DNA from: Clavibacter capsici
GTDB taxonomy: Bacteria; Actinomycetota; Actinomycetes; Actinomycetales; Microbacteriaceae
Assembly (NCBI RefSeq): GCF_001280205.1
Contig: NZ_CP012573.1
Span: 1,116,001 to 1,180,000 of the forward strand
DNA length: 64,000 bases
Direction of reading: 5' to 3'
The stretch's first letter is position 1. Each line of letters starts with the position of its first letter. A program made the translations under genes and the position numbers. Of the stretch, positions 9,307 to 21,330 are shown one piece after another. Below the pieces are notes generated by a model that saw only the letters and a list, made by a program, of their open reading frames with translations, made no database searches and was not told where the DNA came from.

Positions 9307-9960
9307 TCAGCCCGCGTGCGCCTGGGCGCGCACGAACGCCTCCACCGCCGGCAGCAGGTCGCCGTCCCCGCGCACGTGGTGCCCGTGGATCCCGAGCCGG
9401 CGCGCCGACTCCACGTTGTCGAGCCGGTCGTCGGCGAAGAAGGTGCGCTCCGGCGGCTGCCCGTAGGCGGCGAGCACGGCGCGGAACACGGCCGGATCCG
9501 GCTTCCGGGCCCCGTAGCCGCTCGACGTCCGCAGGTGCTCCAGCCCGAACAGCGGCACGAGCTCCGGCGCGAGCGTCGGCAGGTGCCGGGCCGCGAGCGC
9601 GTTGTTGTTGGTGAGCAGCGTGATCCGCCCGGCCTCGCGTGCGCGGGCCACGGCCTCGAGCGCCGCCGGCCGCACCGTCATGGACGCGCGGCGCCGACGC
9701 ACCCACTCGTCCTCGTCCATGTCGACGCCCACGGCCGCGCAGAACGCGGGGAGGTAGGAGTCCGCGTCGAGGCGCCCCGCCTCCGCGGCCCACTCGCCGT
9801 CGTCGTTGTACCAGCGGCGGCGCAGCTCGGGCAGGTCGTGGCCCGTCGCGGCGGTGATCCGGTCGGCCGGCCCCCGCCAGTCGTGGTCGTACAGCACGTC
9901 GTCCATGTCGAACACGAACAGGAGCCCGCGCGGGGCGGGGGAGGAGGGCCGGGAGGTCAC
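9307..9960 (-). CDS. HAD-superfamily hydrolase (phosphatase-like)
   Basis: A haloacid dehalogenase-fold hydrolase of about 217 residues; the substrate cannot be told from sequence. Motif I is FVFDMDDVLYD (nucleophile Asp and acid Asp), motif II is LLTNNNA, the conserved lysine is in GARKPDP and motif IV is FFADDRLDNV. This is subclass IA-like with a helical cap. I chose the GTG at 9960 rather than the ATG at 9984 because a -10-like CATACT lies 7 nt upstream on the minus strand, which fits a leaderless transcript. The gene is convergent with prmC and divergent from sua5. Sugar phosphates or nucleotides are the commonest substrates of such proteins. Confidence 0.8.
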   Translation of the reverse strand: MTSRPSSPAPRGLLFVFDMDDVLYDHDWRGPADRITAATGHDLPELRRRWYNDDGEWAAEAGRLDADSYLPAFCAAVGVDMDEDEWVRRRRASMTVRPAALEAVARAREAGRITLLTNNNALAARHLPTLAPELVPLFGLEHLRTSSGYGARKPDPAVFRAVLAAYGQPPERTFFADDRLDNVESARRLGIHGHHVRGDGDLLPAVEAFVRAQAHAG

Positions 9961-9967
9961 CCGATCC

Positions 9968-9973
9968 AGTATG
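9968..9973 (-). promoter_or_regulatory. -10-like element, HAD gene (leaderless)
   Basis: On the minus strand CATACT is followed by 7 nt and then the GTG at 9960. This geometry fits transcription starting at or next to the start codon. Confidence 0.45.
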
Positions 9974-10027
9974 CGGGCCCGCACGCCACGCGGATCCGCC
10001 GCTCAGGGCCACGGGCACGCGCTCGGC

Positions 10028-10033
10028 TACGAT
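10028..10033 (+). promoter_or_regulatory. -10-like element, sua5
   Basis: TACGAT ends 10 nt before the ATG at 10044. An in-frame ATG at 10032 overlaps this element and so is less likely to be the start. Confidence 0.45.
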
Positions 10034-10043
10034 GAGCGACGAC

Positions 10044-10909
10044 ATGGCGCGCATCTACGACTGCTCAGTCGACACCGACCTCCTCACCGGCATGAGACTC
10101 GCCCGACAGGCGGTGGGCCGCGGCGAGGTCGTCGTCATCCCCACGGACACCGTCTACGGCATCGCCGCCGACGCGTTCAACCCCGAGGCCGTGCAGCGGC
10201 TGCTCGACGCCAAGGGCCGCGGCCGCGACGCGCCGCCTCCCGTGCTCATCCCCGGCCGGTCGACGCTCGACGCCCTCGCCGACTTCGTGCCCGACGTCGT
10301 CCGCCGCCTCGTGGACGAGTTCTGGCCGGGCGGCCTCACGGTGATCCTCGTGGCGCAGCCGTCCCTCGTCTGGGACCTCGGCGAGACCCGCGGCACCGTC
10401 GCACTCCGCATGCCCGCCAACTCCTTCGCGCTCGAGCTCCTCGCGGAGACCGGCCCGCTGGCCGTCTCCTCCGCCAACAAGACCGGCCAGCCCGCGGCCG
10501 CGACCGCCCAGGACGCCGCCGAGCAGCTCGGCGACTCCGTCTCGATCCTCCTCGACGGCGGCGCCGCCGGGGGAGCGGCCTCGACCATCGTCGACGCCTC
10601 GCGCGTCACCGAGGCGGGCGGCCGCGTCCGCATCGTCCGCGAGGGCGCCGTCACGCGCGCGCAGATCCAGCAGCTCATCGGCGACGAGCTCGAGCCCGTC
10701 GTCGCGGCGCCGAGCGAGCCCGCCGAGCCGGAGGCCTCCGACGACGCGCCGGCCGCCCCCGACCTGCCCGCGACGCCCGACGCGCCCGAGGCCCCCGCGG
10801 CATCGCGAGCGGCGCCGAGCGCGCCGACGGATCCGCGGATCCCGACGCCGCGCCCGCCGCCCCGTCCGCGACCGAGCCCCCCGCGGACCCGCCCGCGCAC
10901 CCCCGGTGA
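10044..10909 (+). CDS. sua5: Threonylcarbamoyl-AMP synthase (Sua5/YrdC), frameshifted C-terminal tail
   Basis: The enzyme makes threonylcarbamoyl-AMP from threonine, bicarbonate and ATP for the t6A37 tRNA modification. The YrdC domain is complete (about residues 10-215): PTDTVYGIA, the substrate-site run LRMPAN and SSANKTG are all visible. An Ala/Pro/Glu-rich tail follows. In the given sequence the domain's frame meets no stop after the tail and runs on, out of phase, through wecA. From about 10793-10802 the codon pattern (G/C third bases) moves to the frame that ends at TGA 10907-10909, which overlaps the wecA GTG by 4 bp. The 866-nt span is not a multiple of three, so one base seems to be missing in the C/G-rich run near 10790-10800. 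Function is probably unaffected because only the tail changes. Confidence 0.8.
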
Positions 10910-12225
10910 CCTACTACGCCGCCATGGCGGTCGTCTCGGCGGTCATCACGCTCGTCCTCTCGATGGTCGTCATGAAGCTCGGCTACCGCTTCCGGCTCTA
11001 CCCGGCCATCCGCGCGCGCGACGTGCACACGCAGCCCACGCCCCGACTCGGCGGCGTCGCGATGTTCGCCGGGATCCTGGTGGCCTTCGCCGTGGCGTCC
11101 CAGGTCTCCTGGTTCGGCCTGGTCTTCGAGCGTCCCGGTCCCGTCTTCGCGATCCTCGGCGCCGCGCTCATGATCGTCGTCATCGGCGTCCTCGACGACG
11201 TCTACGACCTCGACTGGATGATCAAGCTCGCCGGCCAGATCCTCGCCGCCGGCCTCCTCGCCTGGCAGGGCGTCGCCATCTCGTCGCTCCCCATCGGCGG
11301 CCTCACCGTCGGGTCGTCGCAGATGTCGATCATGCTGACGATCTTCGCCATCGTCCTCGTCATGAACGCCGTCAACTTCATCGACGGCCTCGACGGGCTG
11401 GTCGCCGGCGTCGCGATCATCGCCAACGGCGCGTTCTTCCTCTACAGCTTCCTGCTCTCCGACACCGCCACCGGCCAGACCGAGCGGTTCAACCTCGCGT
11501 CGCTCATCAGCGCGATCCTCATCGGCGCGTGCCTCGGCTTCCTGCCCTTCAACTGGCACCCCGCGAAGCTCTTCATGGGGGACGCGGGCGCGCTCCTCGT
11601 CGGCCTCCTCATGGCCACGAGCGCCATCGCGGTCACGGGCGAGATCGACCCGAACCCGGAGACCTTCGGGCGCTCGCAGCTGCTGCCCGCGTTCCTGCCG
11701 ATCCTGCTGCCGTTCGCGATCCTCATCGTGCCGCTGCTCGACTTCGCCCTCGCGGTGTTCCGGCGCCTCAAGGCCGGCAAGTCCCCGTTCAGCGCCGACC
11801 GCAAGCACCTGCACCACCGCCTGCTCGACATGGGGCACTCGCGCCTGCACGCGACGCTGATCTTCTACGCGTGGACGGGCGTCGTGTCCGTCGGCTGCCT
11901 GCTCATGTTCGTGGTGCAGCCCTACGCCTGGGGCGTCGCCTTCATCGCGGTGGGCATGGTCGCCTGCGCCGTCATCACGCTGGCGCCGCTCAGCCGCCGC
12001 AAGCGCCTCGAGGCCGCCGCGCAGCTCGTCCCCGCCGACGCGGACTCGGACGACGCCGCCGCGTACGACCCGCTGGACGAGGCCGCGGGCGACCGCCCGC
12101 TCGCGCGCCTCACGGAGTCCGAGCTCGAGACGGTCGAGCGCGAGCACGCCGACCTCGCCACCGGGGCCGTCGCGACCCGGCCCACCGACGCCCCGCATGC
12201 CGGGAACAGCAAGGAGACGACATGA
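10906..12225 (+). CDS. MraY/WecA-family polyprenyl-phosphate sugar-1-phosphate transferase
   Basis: A multi-pass membrane enzyme of 439 residues that transfers a UDP-sugar-1-phosphate (probably GlcNAc-1-P) to undecaprenyl or decaprenyl phosphate, starting a cell-surface glycan. About ten hydrophobic segments are visible. The family motifs are present: VLDDVYDLDW, NFIDGLDGL, the phosphate-contacting FMGDAGAL, and HLHHRLL, whose HHR is the WecA/TagO hallmark. A soluble acidic C-terminal tail of about 70 residues follows the last membrane segment. The GTG overlaps the sua5 stop and the stop overlaps the atpI ATG, each by 4 bp. The order sua5-wecA-atpI-atpB matches mycobacteria (Rv1301-Rv1304). 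A role in arabinogalactan cannot be assumed in this family of plant-associated actinobacteria. Confidence 0.88.
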   Translation: MTYYAAMAVVSAVITLVLSMVVMKLGYRFRLYPAIRARDVHTQPTPRLGGVAMFAGILVAFAVASQVSWFGLVFERPGPVFAILGAALMIVVIGVLDDVYDLDWMIKLAGQILAAGLLAWQGVAISSLPIGGLTVGSSQMSIMLTIFAIVLVMNAVNFIDGLDGLVAGVAIIANGAFFLYSFLLSDTATGQTERFNLASLISAILIGACLGFLPFNWHPAKLFMGDAGALLVGLLMATSAIAVTGEIDPNPETFGRSQLLPAFLPILLPFAILIVPLLDFALAVFRRLKAGKSPFSADRKHLHHRLLDMGHSRLHATLIFYAWTGVVSVGCLLMFVVQPYAWGVAFIAVGMVACAVITLAPLSRRKRLEAAAQLVPADADSDDAAAYDPLDEAAGDRPLARLTESELETVEREHADLATGAVATRPTDAPHAGNSKETT

Positions 12226-12692
12226 CCGACAGCCCGAGCGCGCCCGCCCCCGCGGAGCGCCCCGCGAAGAAGGACGTCTTCACGCGCATCCTCATCGGCG
12301 GGGCCGTCCTCGCCTTGGCCATCGCGGTGGTCGGCGGCATCGTCGGATTCGCGGTGGACGGCGGGCGCGGGCTCCTCAGCGCCGTGATCGGCAGCGCCAT
12401 GGCGCTCGTGTTCCTCGGCCTCACGGCCGGCAGCATCCTCTTCGCGAACCGGTTCCAGTCCTCGCCGATCTACCCGACCCTGTTCTTCTCGGTCGTCCTC
12501 GGGGCGTGGCTCGTGAAGTTCGTCGTGTTCCTCGCGGTCGCGATGGTGCTGAAGGAGCAGCCGTGGATCAACCTGGTCGTGCTCTTCGTCACGGTCATCG
12601 TGGGCGTCGTGGGCGCCCTGGTGATGGACATGGTCGTCATCACCAAGGCGCGCGTCGGGTACGTCAGCGACGCCCAGCTGCCGGGCCGCTGA
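12222..12692 (+). CDS. atpI: AtpI-like membrane protein upstream of ATP synthase
   Basis: A 156-residue membrane protein with four hydrophobic segments (about residues 22-45, 50-70, 85-110, 115-140) after a hydrophilic Ala/Pro/Lys N-terminus. It sits just upstream of the ATP synthase genes, where AtpI, a c-ring assembly or Mg2+-handling accessory, is found. Sequence similarity to atpI is loose, so the name rests mainly on position and topology. The ATG overlaps the preceding stop as ATGA. A hairpin and a new promoter separate it from atpB, so it can be expressed apart from the ATP synthase. Confidence 0.75.
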   Translation: MTDSPSAPAPAERPAKKDVFTRILIGGAVLALAIAVVGGIVGFAVDGGRGLLSAVIGSAMALVFLGLTAGSILFANRFQSSPIYPTLFFSVVLGAWLVKFVVFLAVAMVLKEQPWINLVVLFVTVIVGVVGALVMDMVVITKARVGYVSDAQLPGR

Positions 12693-12697
12693 CCGGG

Positions 12698-12726
12698 CGC
12701 GTCCCCGCCGTCGCCGGGGGGACGCG
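12698..12726 (+). terminator. Hairpin after atpI
   Basis: CGCGTCCCC (12698-12706) pairs with GGGGACGCG (12718-12726). GATTAGTC follows, with no real T-run. It may end or weaken transcription from the sua5 promoter before the atp operon promoter. Confidence 0.45.
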
Positions 12727-12752
12727 ATTAGTCAGGGCACCCTCATTGTTGA

Positions 12753-12758
12753 TAGTCT
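12753..12758 (+). promoter_or_regulatory. Candidate promoter of the ATP synthase operon
   Basis: TAGTCT in an AT-richer patch (about 12726-12760, containing ATTGTTGATAG) is the best -10 candidate. It leaves a leader of about 115 nt before the atpB TTG. The -35 is unclear; TTAGTC at 12728-12733 would give 19-nt spacing. Confidence 0.45.
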
Positions 12759-12878
12759 CTCTCGAGACGATTCCCGTCGGGCCGTGCCCAGATCCACCTC
12801 ACGCCGGCGTCTTCTCACCCCATCCGTTCGTCGCCGCGAGAGCTCGCGCTCCACGCCCCGAAACAGGAGATAGCGCTG

Positions 12879-14551
<1,673 letters not shown>

Positions 14552-14552
<1 letters not shown>

Positions 14553-15343
14553 TGGGCAGTGCATCGCGCGCATCGCTGGACGCGGCCCGTCGCGTCCTCG
14601 CGGAGCTCGGGGGCGTCGACCTGTCGACGGCCGGTCAGCTCCTCGGGGCCGGCCGCGCCATCGGCGGATCCACGCACCTGCTCTCCGCGCTGGCGGACAC
14701 CGGCATCGCGCCGGAGGTCAAGCACAGCATCGTGGACCGGGTCTTCGGCGCCACGGTGCAGGAGCCCGCGCTCCGCGTCATCCGCGCGGTCGTCGACGGC
14801 CGCTGGTCGTCGCACGACGAGCTGCTCGCGGGCGTCGAGGAGCTCGGCATCCGCGCCGTGGCCATGTCCGCTCCGGAGGGCACGCCCATCGAGGCGGAGC
14901 TGTTCACGTTCGGACGGGCCGTCGCCACCGCGGACGGCCTCGAGCTCGCGCTCGGCGACAAGCTGGGCGATCCCGAGGCCAAGTCGACGCTCGTCCACCG
15001 CCTCCTCGGCGGCCGGGCATCCGAGCAGACCGTGGTCATCATTGAGCAGCTCGTGCAGCAGCCCCGCGGCCGCCGCATCGGGGAGCTCGTGCGCCACGCC
15101 GCCACCCTCGTGGCGGACCAGGCGGGCCTCACCATCGCCACGGTCCGCGTCGCCTCGCCCCTGTCGCCCGAGCAGTCGGAGCGCCTCGCGCAGGCCCTGA
15201 GCCGCCGGTACTCCCGGCGGGTCGAGCTGAACCAGGTCGTGGACCACGACCTCGTCGGCGGCCTCCGCGTCCAGATCGGCGACGACGTCATCGACGGCAG
15301 CGTCGCCACCAGGATCAACGATTTGAGACTCCAGTTCGCCTGA
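14552..15343 (+). CDS. atpH: ATP synthase F1 subunit delta
   Basis: Delta joins the b stalk to the top of the alpha3beta3 head. The product is 263 residues, longer than the E. coli protein (about 177) but usual for actinobacteria. The C-terminal third holds the family pattern, with [20 protein letters not shown] followed by GDDVIDGSV. The ATG at 14552 overlaps the atpF stop by one base. Confidence 0.93.
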
Positions 15344-15398
15344 CCGGCGGGCGTCACCTCGGGGGCCTTCCGCTCTCGTGAATGCAAAGGGAAAGAAG

Positions 15399-17036
15399 AT
15401 GGCAGAACTTTCGATCAGCCCCGACGAGATCCGGGACGCGCTCAAGGACTTCGTGCAGTCCTACGAGCCCGGCAAGGCCTCGACCGAAGAGGTCGGCTAC
15501 GTGCTCGACGCGGGCGACGGAATCGCCCACGTGCAGGGCCTGCCCGGCGTCATGGCCAACGAGCTCATCACGTTCGCCGACGGGACCCTGGGCCTCGCCC
15601 AGAACCTCGAGGAGAGCGAGATCGGCGTCATCGTGCTCGGCGAGTTCGCCGGCATCGAGGAGGGCATGGAGGTGCGCCGCACCGGCGAGGTGCTCTCCGT
15701 CCCCGTGGGCGACGCCTACCTCGGCCGCGTCGTCGACCCGCTGGGCAACCCCATCGACGGCCAGGGCGAGATCGTCAGCGAGGGTCGTCGCGCGCTCGAG
15801 CTCCAGGCGCCCGGCGTCATGCAGCGCAAGAGCGTGCACGAGCCCATGCAGACCGGCATCAAGGCCATCGACGCCATGATCCCGATCGGCCGCGGCCAGC
15901 GCCAGCTCATCATCGGCGACCGCCAGACCGGCAAGACGGCCATCGCGATCGACGCGATCATCAACCAGAAGGCCAACTGGGAGTCCGGCGACACGAACAA
16001 GCAGGTCCGCTGCATCTACGTCGCCATCGGCCAGAAGGGCTCGACCATCGCCTCCGTGCGCGGCGCCCTCGAGGAGGCCGGCGCCATGGAGTACACGACG
16101 ATCGTCGCGTCCCCCGCGTCCGACCCCGCCGGCTTCAAGTACCTCGCGCCCTACACCGGCTCGGCCATCGGCCAGCACTGGATGTACGGCGGCAAGCACG
16201 TCCTCATCATCTTCGACGACCTGTCCAAGCAGGCCGAGGCCTACCGCGCCGTCTCGCTCCTCCTGCGCCGCCCGCCGGGACGCGAGGCGTACCCCGGCGA
16301 CGTGTTCTACCTGCACTCCCGCCTGCTCGAGCGCTGCGCCAAGCTCTCGGACGAGCTGGGCGCCGGATCGATGACGGGCCTGCCCATCATCGAGACGAAG
16401 GCGAACGACGTCTCGGCGTACATCCCGACCAACGTGATCTCGATCACCGACGGCCAGATCTTCCTCCAGTCCGACCTGTTCAACGCGAACCAGCGTCCCG
16501 CGGTGGACGTCGGCATCTCGGTGTCCCGCGTCGGCGGCGACGCCCAGGTGAAGAGCATCAAGAAGGTCTCCGGCACGCTCAAGCTCGAGCTCGCGCAGTA
16601 CCGCTCGCTCGAGGCGTTCGCGATCTTCGCGTCCGACCTCGACGCGGCCAGCCGTCGCCAGCTCGCCCGCGGCGCGCGCCTCACCGAGCTGCTCAAGCAG
16701 CCCCAGTACTCGCCGTTCCCCATCGAGGAGCAGGTCGTCTCGATCTGGGCGGGCACCAAGGGCAAGCTCGACGAGGTCCCCGTCGAGGACATCCTCCGCT
16801 TCGAGCGGGAGCTGCTCGACCACCTCCACCGCAACACGGAGGTGCTGTCGCAGCTGAAGGAGAAGAACGTCCTCACCGACGACATCGTCGACGCGATGGA
16901 CAAGGCCGTGGACGCGTTCAAGCTCGAGTTCCAGACGGGCGAGGGCAAGCCGCTCGCCTCGGTGGGATCCGAGAGGTTCGAGCCCGCCAAGGCCGAGGAC
17001 GTCAACCAGGAGCAGATCGTCAAGGGCAAGCGCTGA
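15399..17036 (+). CDS. atpA: ATP synthase F1 subunit alpha
   Basis: Alpha forms the non-catalytic nucleotide sites of the F1 head. The product is 545 residues. Walker A is GDRQTGKT (about residue 173), [11 protein letters not shown] is the Walker B region, and the signature [14 protein letters not shown] is present. I chose the ATG at 15399 because AAGGGAAAG lies just upstream at 15386-15394; an in-frame GTG at 15378 would add seven residues. The C-terminal extension past residue 500 is typical of actinobacteria. Confidence 0.97.
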   Translation: MAELSISPDEIRDALKDFVQSYEPGKASTEEVGYVLDAGDGIAHVQGLPGVMANELITFADGTLGLAQNLEESEIGVIVLGEFAGIEEGMEVRRTGEVLSVPVGDAYLGRVVDPLGNPIDGQGEIVSEGRRALELQAPGVMQRKSVHEPMQTGIKAIDAMIPIGRGQRQLIIGDRQTGKTAIAIDAIINQKANWESGDTNKQVRCIYVAIGQKGSTIASVRGALEEAGAMEYTTIVASPASDPAGFKYLAPYTGSAIGQHWMYGGKHVLIIFDDLSKQAEAYRAVSLLLRRPPGREAYPGDVFYLHSRLLERCAKLSDELGAGSMTGLPIIETKANDVSAYIPTNVISITDGQIFLQSDLFNANQRPAVDVGISVSRVGGDAQVKSIKKVSGTLKLELAQYRSLEAFAIFASDLDAASRRQLARGARLTELLKQPQYSPFPIEEQVVSIWAGTKGKLDEVPVEDILRFERELLDHLHRNTEVLSQLKEKNVLTDDIVDAMDKAVDAFKLEFQTGEGKPLASVGSERFEPAKAEDVNQEQIVKGKR

Positions 17037-17085
17037 CGCGCTCGCCTCACCGATCCGCCACCGACCGAGACCGATAGGGAGACTC

Positions 17086-17985
17086 ATGGGAGCGCAACTC
17101 CGGGTCTACACGCAGAAGATCAAGTCCGCGCAGACGACGAAGAAGATCACCCGCGCGATGGAGCTGATCTCCGCGTCGCGCATCCAGAAGGCGCAGCAGC
17201 GGATGGCGGCGTCCGCGCCGTACTCCCGCGCCGTCACGCGCGCGGTCTCGGCGGTGGCGACGTTCTCCAACGTCGACCACATCCTCACGACCGAGCCCGA
17301 GAAGGTGGAGCGGGCGGCGATCGTCATCTTCGCCTCCGACCGCGGCCTCGCGGGCGCGTTCAGCTCCAGCGTCCTGAAGGAGTCGGAGCAGCTCGCCGAG
17401 CTCCTCCGCTCGCAGGGCAAGGAGATCGTGTACTACCTGGTCGGCCGCAAGGCCGTCGGGTACTTCAAGTTCCGCAAGCGGGACTCGGAGCGCATCTGGA
17501 CGGGCAGCACGGAGAAGCCCGAGTTCGAGACCGCGAAGTCGATCGGCGACGCGCTCGTGGAGAAGTTCACGACCGAGGCGTCCGAGGGCGGCGTGGACGA
17601 GATCCACATCGTCTTCAACCGCTTCGTGTCCATCGCCACGCAGAAGCCCGAGGTCGTCCGCCTGCTCCCGCTCGAGGTCGTCGAGGGGGTGGAGGCACCC
17701 GGCGAGGGCGCCGTCCTGCCGCTCTACGAGTTCGAGCCCGAGGTGGGCGACGTGCTCGACGCGCTGCTGCCCGTCTACATCGAGAGCCGCATCTTCAACG
17801 CGATGCTGCAGTCGGCCGCCTCCGAGCACGCCGCGCGCCAGAAGGCCATGAAGTCGGCGAGCGACAACGCCGACAAGCTCGTGACCACCTACACGCGGCT
17901 GCGGAACAACGCGCGGCAGACCGAGATCACGCAGCAGATCTCCGAGATCGTCGGCGGCGCGGACGCGCTCGCCTCAGCCAAGTAA
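17086..17985 (+). CDS. atpG: ATP synthase F1 subunit gamma
   Basis: Gamma is the rotating central shaft. The product is 299 residues. The N-terminal helix has the family run [19 protein letters not shown], the middle has [13 protein letters not shown], and the C-terminal helix has SASDNADKL and [16 protein letters not shown]. The ATG at 17086 follows a GATAGGGAG ribosome binding site. The N- and C-terminal helices should form the coiled-coil shaft inside the alpha3beta3 ring. Confidence 0.97.
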   Translation: MGAQLRVYTQKIKSAQTTKKITRAMELISASRIQKAQQRMAASAPYSRAVTRAVSAVATFSNVDHILTTEPEKVERAAIVIFASDRGLAGAFSSSVLKESEQLAELLRSQGKEIVYYLVGRKAVGYFKFRKRDSERIWTGSTEKPEFETAKSIGDALVEKFTTEASEGGVDEIHIVFNRFVSIATQKPEVVRLLPLEVVEGVEAPGEGAVLPLYEFEPEVGDVLDALLPVYIESRIFNAMLQSAASEHAARQKAMKSASDNADKLVTTYTRLRNNARQTEITQQISEIVGGADALASAK

Positions 17986-18005
17986 TCCTCACGCTCCACG
18001 AATGA

Positions 18006-19481
<1,476 letters not shown>

Positions 19482-19482
19482 C

Positions 19483-19752
19483 ATGGCCCGCGCTGATCTC
19501 ACGGTCACCGTGGTCTCCGCCGACGAGCAGGTCTGGTCGGGTCAGGCGTCCATGGTCGTTGCGCGCACGAGCGAGGGCGAGATCGGCATCCTCGCCGGTC
19601 ACGAGCCGCTCCTGGCGATCCTCGCGACCGGCAACGTCCGCATCACGCAGGACGGTGGCGCCGTGATCACGGCCGACGCCGACGAGGGCTTCCTCTCGGT
19701 GGAGAACGACAACGTGACGGTGGTCGCGCGCAAGGCCGCCCTGGTCGCGTAG
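19483..19752 (+). CDS. atpC: ATP synthase F1 subunit epsilon, short form
   Basis: Epsilon binds gamma and the c-ring and in many bacteria inhibits ATP hydrolysis. The product is only 89 residues, covering the N-terminal beta-sandwich (VVSADEQVWSGQA, GEIGILAGHEPLLA, DEGFLSVENDNVTVV). The C-terminal two-helix regulatory domain, about 40 residues in E. coli and mycobacteria, is missing. The operon terminator starts 17 nt after the stop, so this is not a read error hiding a tail. It starts 1 nt after the atpD stop. ATPase inhibition in this organism must work another way or be absent. Confidence 0.93.
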   Translation: MARADLTVTVVSADEQVWSGQASMVVARTSEGEIGILAGHEPLLAILATGNVRITQDGGAVITADADEGFLSVENDNVTVVARKAALVA

Positions 19753-19769
19753 CGTCACCTCCGTCCGAC

Positions 19770-19799
19770 GGCGGACGGTCCCCTCGGGGGCCGTCCGCC
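19770..19799 (+). terminator. Terminator of the ATP synthase operon
   Basis: GGCGGACGG (19770-19778) pairs with CCGTCCGCC (19791-19799). The stem extends inward by a wobble and C-G pairs to a CTCG loop. A short TTCG follows. Confidence 0.75.
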
Positions 19800-19907
19800 T
19801 TCGTGCGTCCGGGCGGCGCGCTGCGTCTGCCGGTCCCGCATCCCGTCGGGGATCCCGCGCTCCACGTCCCGTCCGTCCCGTCCGTCCCTTCCATCCCCGG
19901 AGGTCCC

Positions 19908-20663
19908 GTGCTCGTCCTGCTGCCCCCGTCCGAGACGAAGCGCGACGGCGGGGACGACGGCTCCCGCCTCGCCCTCGACCGCCTCGCGTTCCCCGAGCTG
20001 ACGGACGAGCGGCGGACGGTCGTGCGTGCGGTCGCCGACCTCGCGCGGGACCCCGAGGCCGCCGCGCGTGCGCTCAAGCTCGGGCCGCGCCAGGCCGGTG
20101 AGGTGGAGCGCAACCGCCTCCTCGAGTCGTCGCCGACCATGCCGGCGCTCCAGCGCTACACGGGCGTGCTCTACGACCCCATCGGCGCGGACGCCCTGGA
20201 CGCCGCCCAGCTCGCCTTCGCCGGGCGGCACGTGGCCGTGCACTCGGCCCTGCTCGGGCCGGTGATGGCGACCGACCCCATCCCCGCGTACCGGCTCTCG
20301 CACGACAGCCGCGTGCCGGGCCTGCGGATGAAGGCGCACTGGGTCGCGTCGGTGCGGCGCGTGCTGGAGGGGGTGCCGGGCCTCGTCCTCGACCTCCGCT
20401 CCGACGGGTACGCCGCGCTCGGCCCGCGCCCGGGTCACGAGGACTCCGCGGTGGTGCGCGTCGTGGCCCGCGGCGCGGACGGCACGGTGCGCGCGCTCAA
20501 CCACTTCAACAAGAAGGCCAAGGGCGAGCTGGTGCGCGCGCTGATCGAGGGCGGGCAGGACCTCGCCTCCGTCGCCGAGCTGCTCGACTGGGCCGAGGCC
20601 GCAGGGTTCGAGCTCGCGCGCGGCACATCCGGCGAGCTCGTGCTGGTGGCGGCCTCGCACTGA
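19908..20663 (+). CDS. yaaA: YaaA/UPF0246 family protein
   Basis: YaaA in E. coli limits free iron and DNA damage during hydrogen peroxide stress; its biochemical action, probably DNA binding, is known only in part. The product is 251 residues. The N-terminus LVLLPPSETKR is the family signature, YTGVLYD and GPVMATDPIPAYRL follow, and the C-terminal HFNKKAKGELVR is the most conserved basic run. The GTG at 19908 was chosen for the GGAGG at about 19899-19903 and because it begins exactly at the family N-terminus; the open frame upstream is not conserved-looking. It is transcribed away from the atp terminator and convergent with tag. Confidence 0.85.
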   Translation: MLVLLPPSETKRDGGDDGSRLALDRLAFPELTDERRTVVRAVADLARDPEAAARALKLGPRQAGEVERNRLLESSPTMPALQRYTGVLYDPIGADALDAAQLAFAGRHVAVHSALLGPVMATDPIPAYRLSHDSRVPGLRMKAHWVASVRRVLEGVPGLVLDLRSDGYAALGPRPGHEDSAVVRVVARGADGTVRALNHFNKKAKGELVRALIEGGQDLASVAELLDWAEAAGFELARGTSGELVLVAASH

Positions 20664-20736
20664 GCCCGCGCACGCGCCACCACCGCTCGATACACGAGCG
20701 GGGCTGTGTGGCGGGGCGTCCGGCCCGTGCGTCGGC

Positions 20737-21330
20737 TCAGGCGGCCCGGTGGCAGCCGACGACGTGGTCGTCGACGAGGCCCGACGACTGCATGAGCGCG
20801 TAGACCGTCGTCGGCCCGACGAACCGCAGCCCGTGGGCCTTGAGCTCGCGGCTGAGGGCGGTGGACTCCGGCGTGACGGCGGGGATGTCGTCCGCGGTCC
20901 CGGGCCGCGCCCGCGAGGCCGGGTCGGACGCGTGCGCCCAGACCATGCGGTCGAGGGCGCCGTCGCCGCGCTCGTCGATCAGCGCCCGGACGGCGCGGGC
21001 GTTGCCGGAGGCCGCGAGGATCTTGGCGCGGTTGCGGATGATGCCGGCGTCGCCCATGAGGCGCTCGACGTCGTCCTCGTCCATCGCCGCGACCGCGTCG
21101 ACGTCGAAGCCGTGGAAGACCTCGCGGAACCGCGGGCGCTTGCGGAGGATGGTGATCCACGAGAGCCCGGCTTGGAAGCCCTCCAGGCAGAGCTTCTCGA
21201 ACAGCGGCCGGTCGCCGTGCAGCGGACGGCCCCACTCCTCGTCGTGGTACCGGCGGTACTCGGGATCGCCGGCCGACCACGCGCAGCGGGCCAGCCCGTC
21301 GTCGCCGACCGCGATCGATGCCCGGGTCAC
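20737..21330 (-). CDS. tag: 3-methyladenine DNA glycosylase I
   Basis: Tag removes 3-methyladenine from alkylated DNA. The product is 197 residues, normal length. RCAWS and YHDEEWGRP lie at the N-terminus, GLSWITILRKR holds the base-flipping core, and GLRFVGPTTVYALMQ follows. The zinc-site histidine and cysteine are in DDHVVGCH. The GTG at 21330 overlaps the ogt stop by 4 bp, so the two alkylation-repair enzymes are one unit. Confidence 0.95.
   Translation of the reverse strand: MTRASIAVGDDGLARCAWSAGDPEYRRYHDEEWGRPLHGDRPLFEKLCLEGFQAGLSWITILRKRPRFREVFHGFDVDAVAAMDEDDVERLMGDAGIIRNRAKILAASGNARAVRALIDERGDGALDRMVWAHASDPASRARPGTADDIPAVTPESTALSRELKAHGLRFVGPTTVYALMQSSGLVDDHVVGCHRAA

Noticed and set aside
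10032..12692. A single 886-residue protein joining Sua5, an Arg/Pro-rich middle and AtpI
   Set aside because: The middle part is the shadow of the WecA-like membrane protein, which has all its motifs in another frame. The join is the result of a missing stop caused by an apparent one-base indel.
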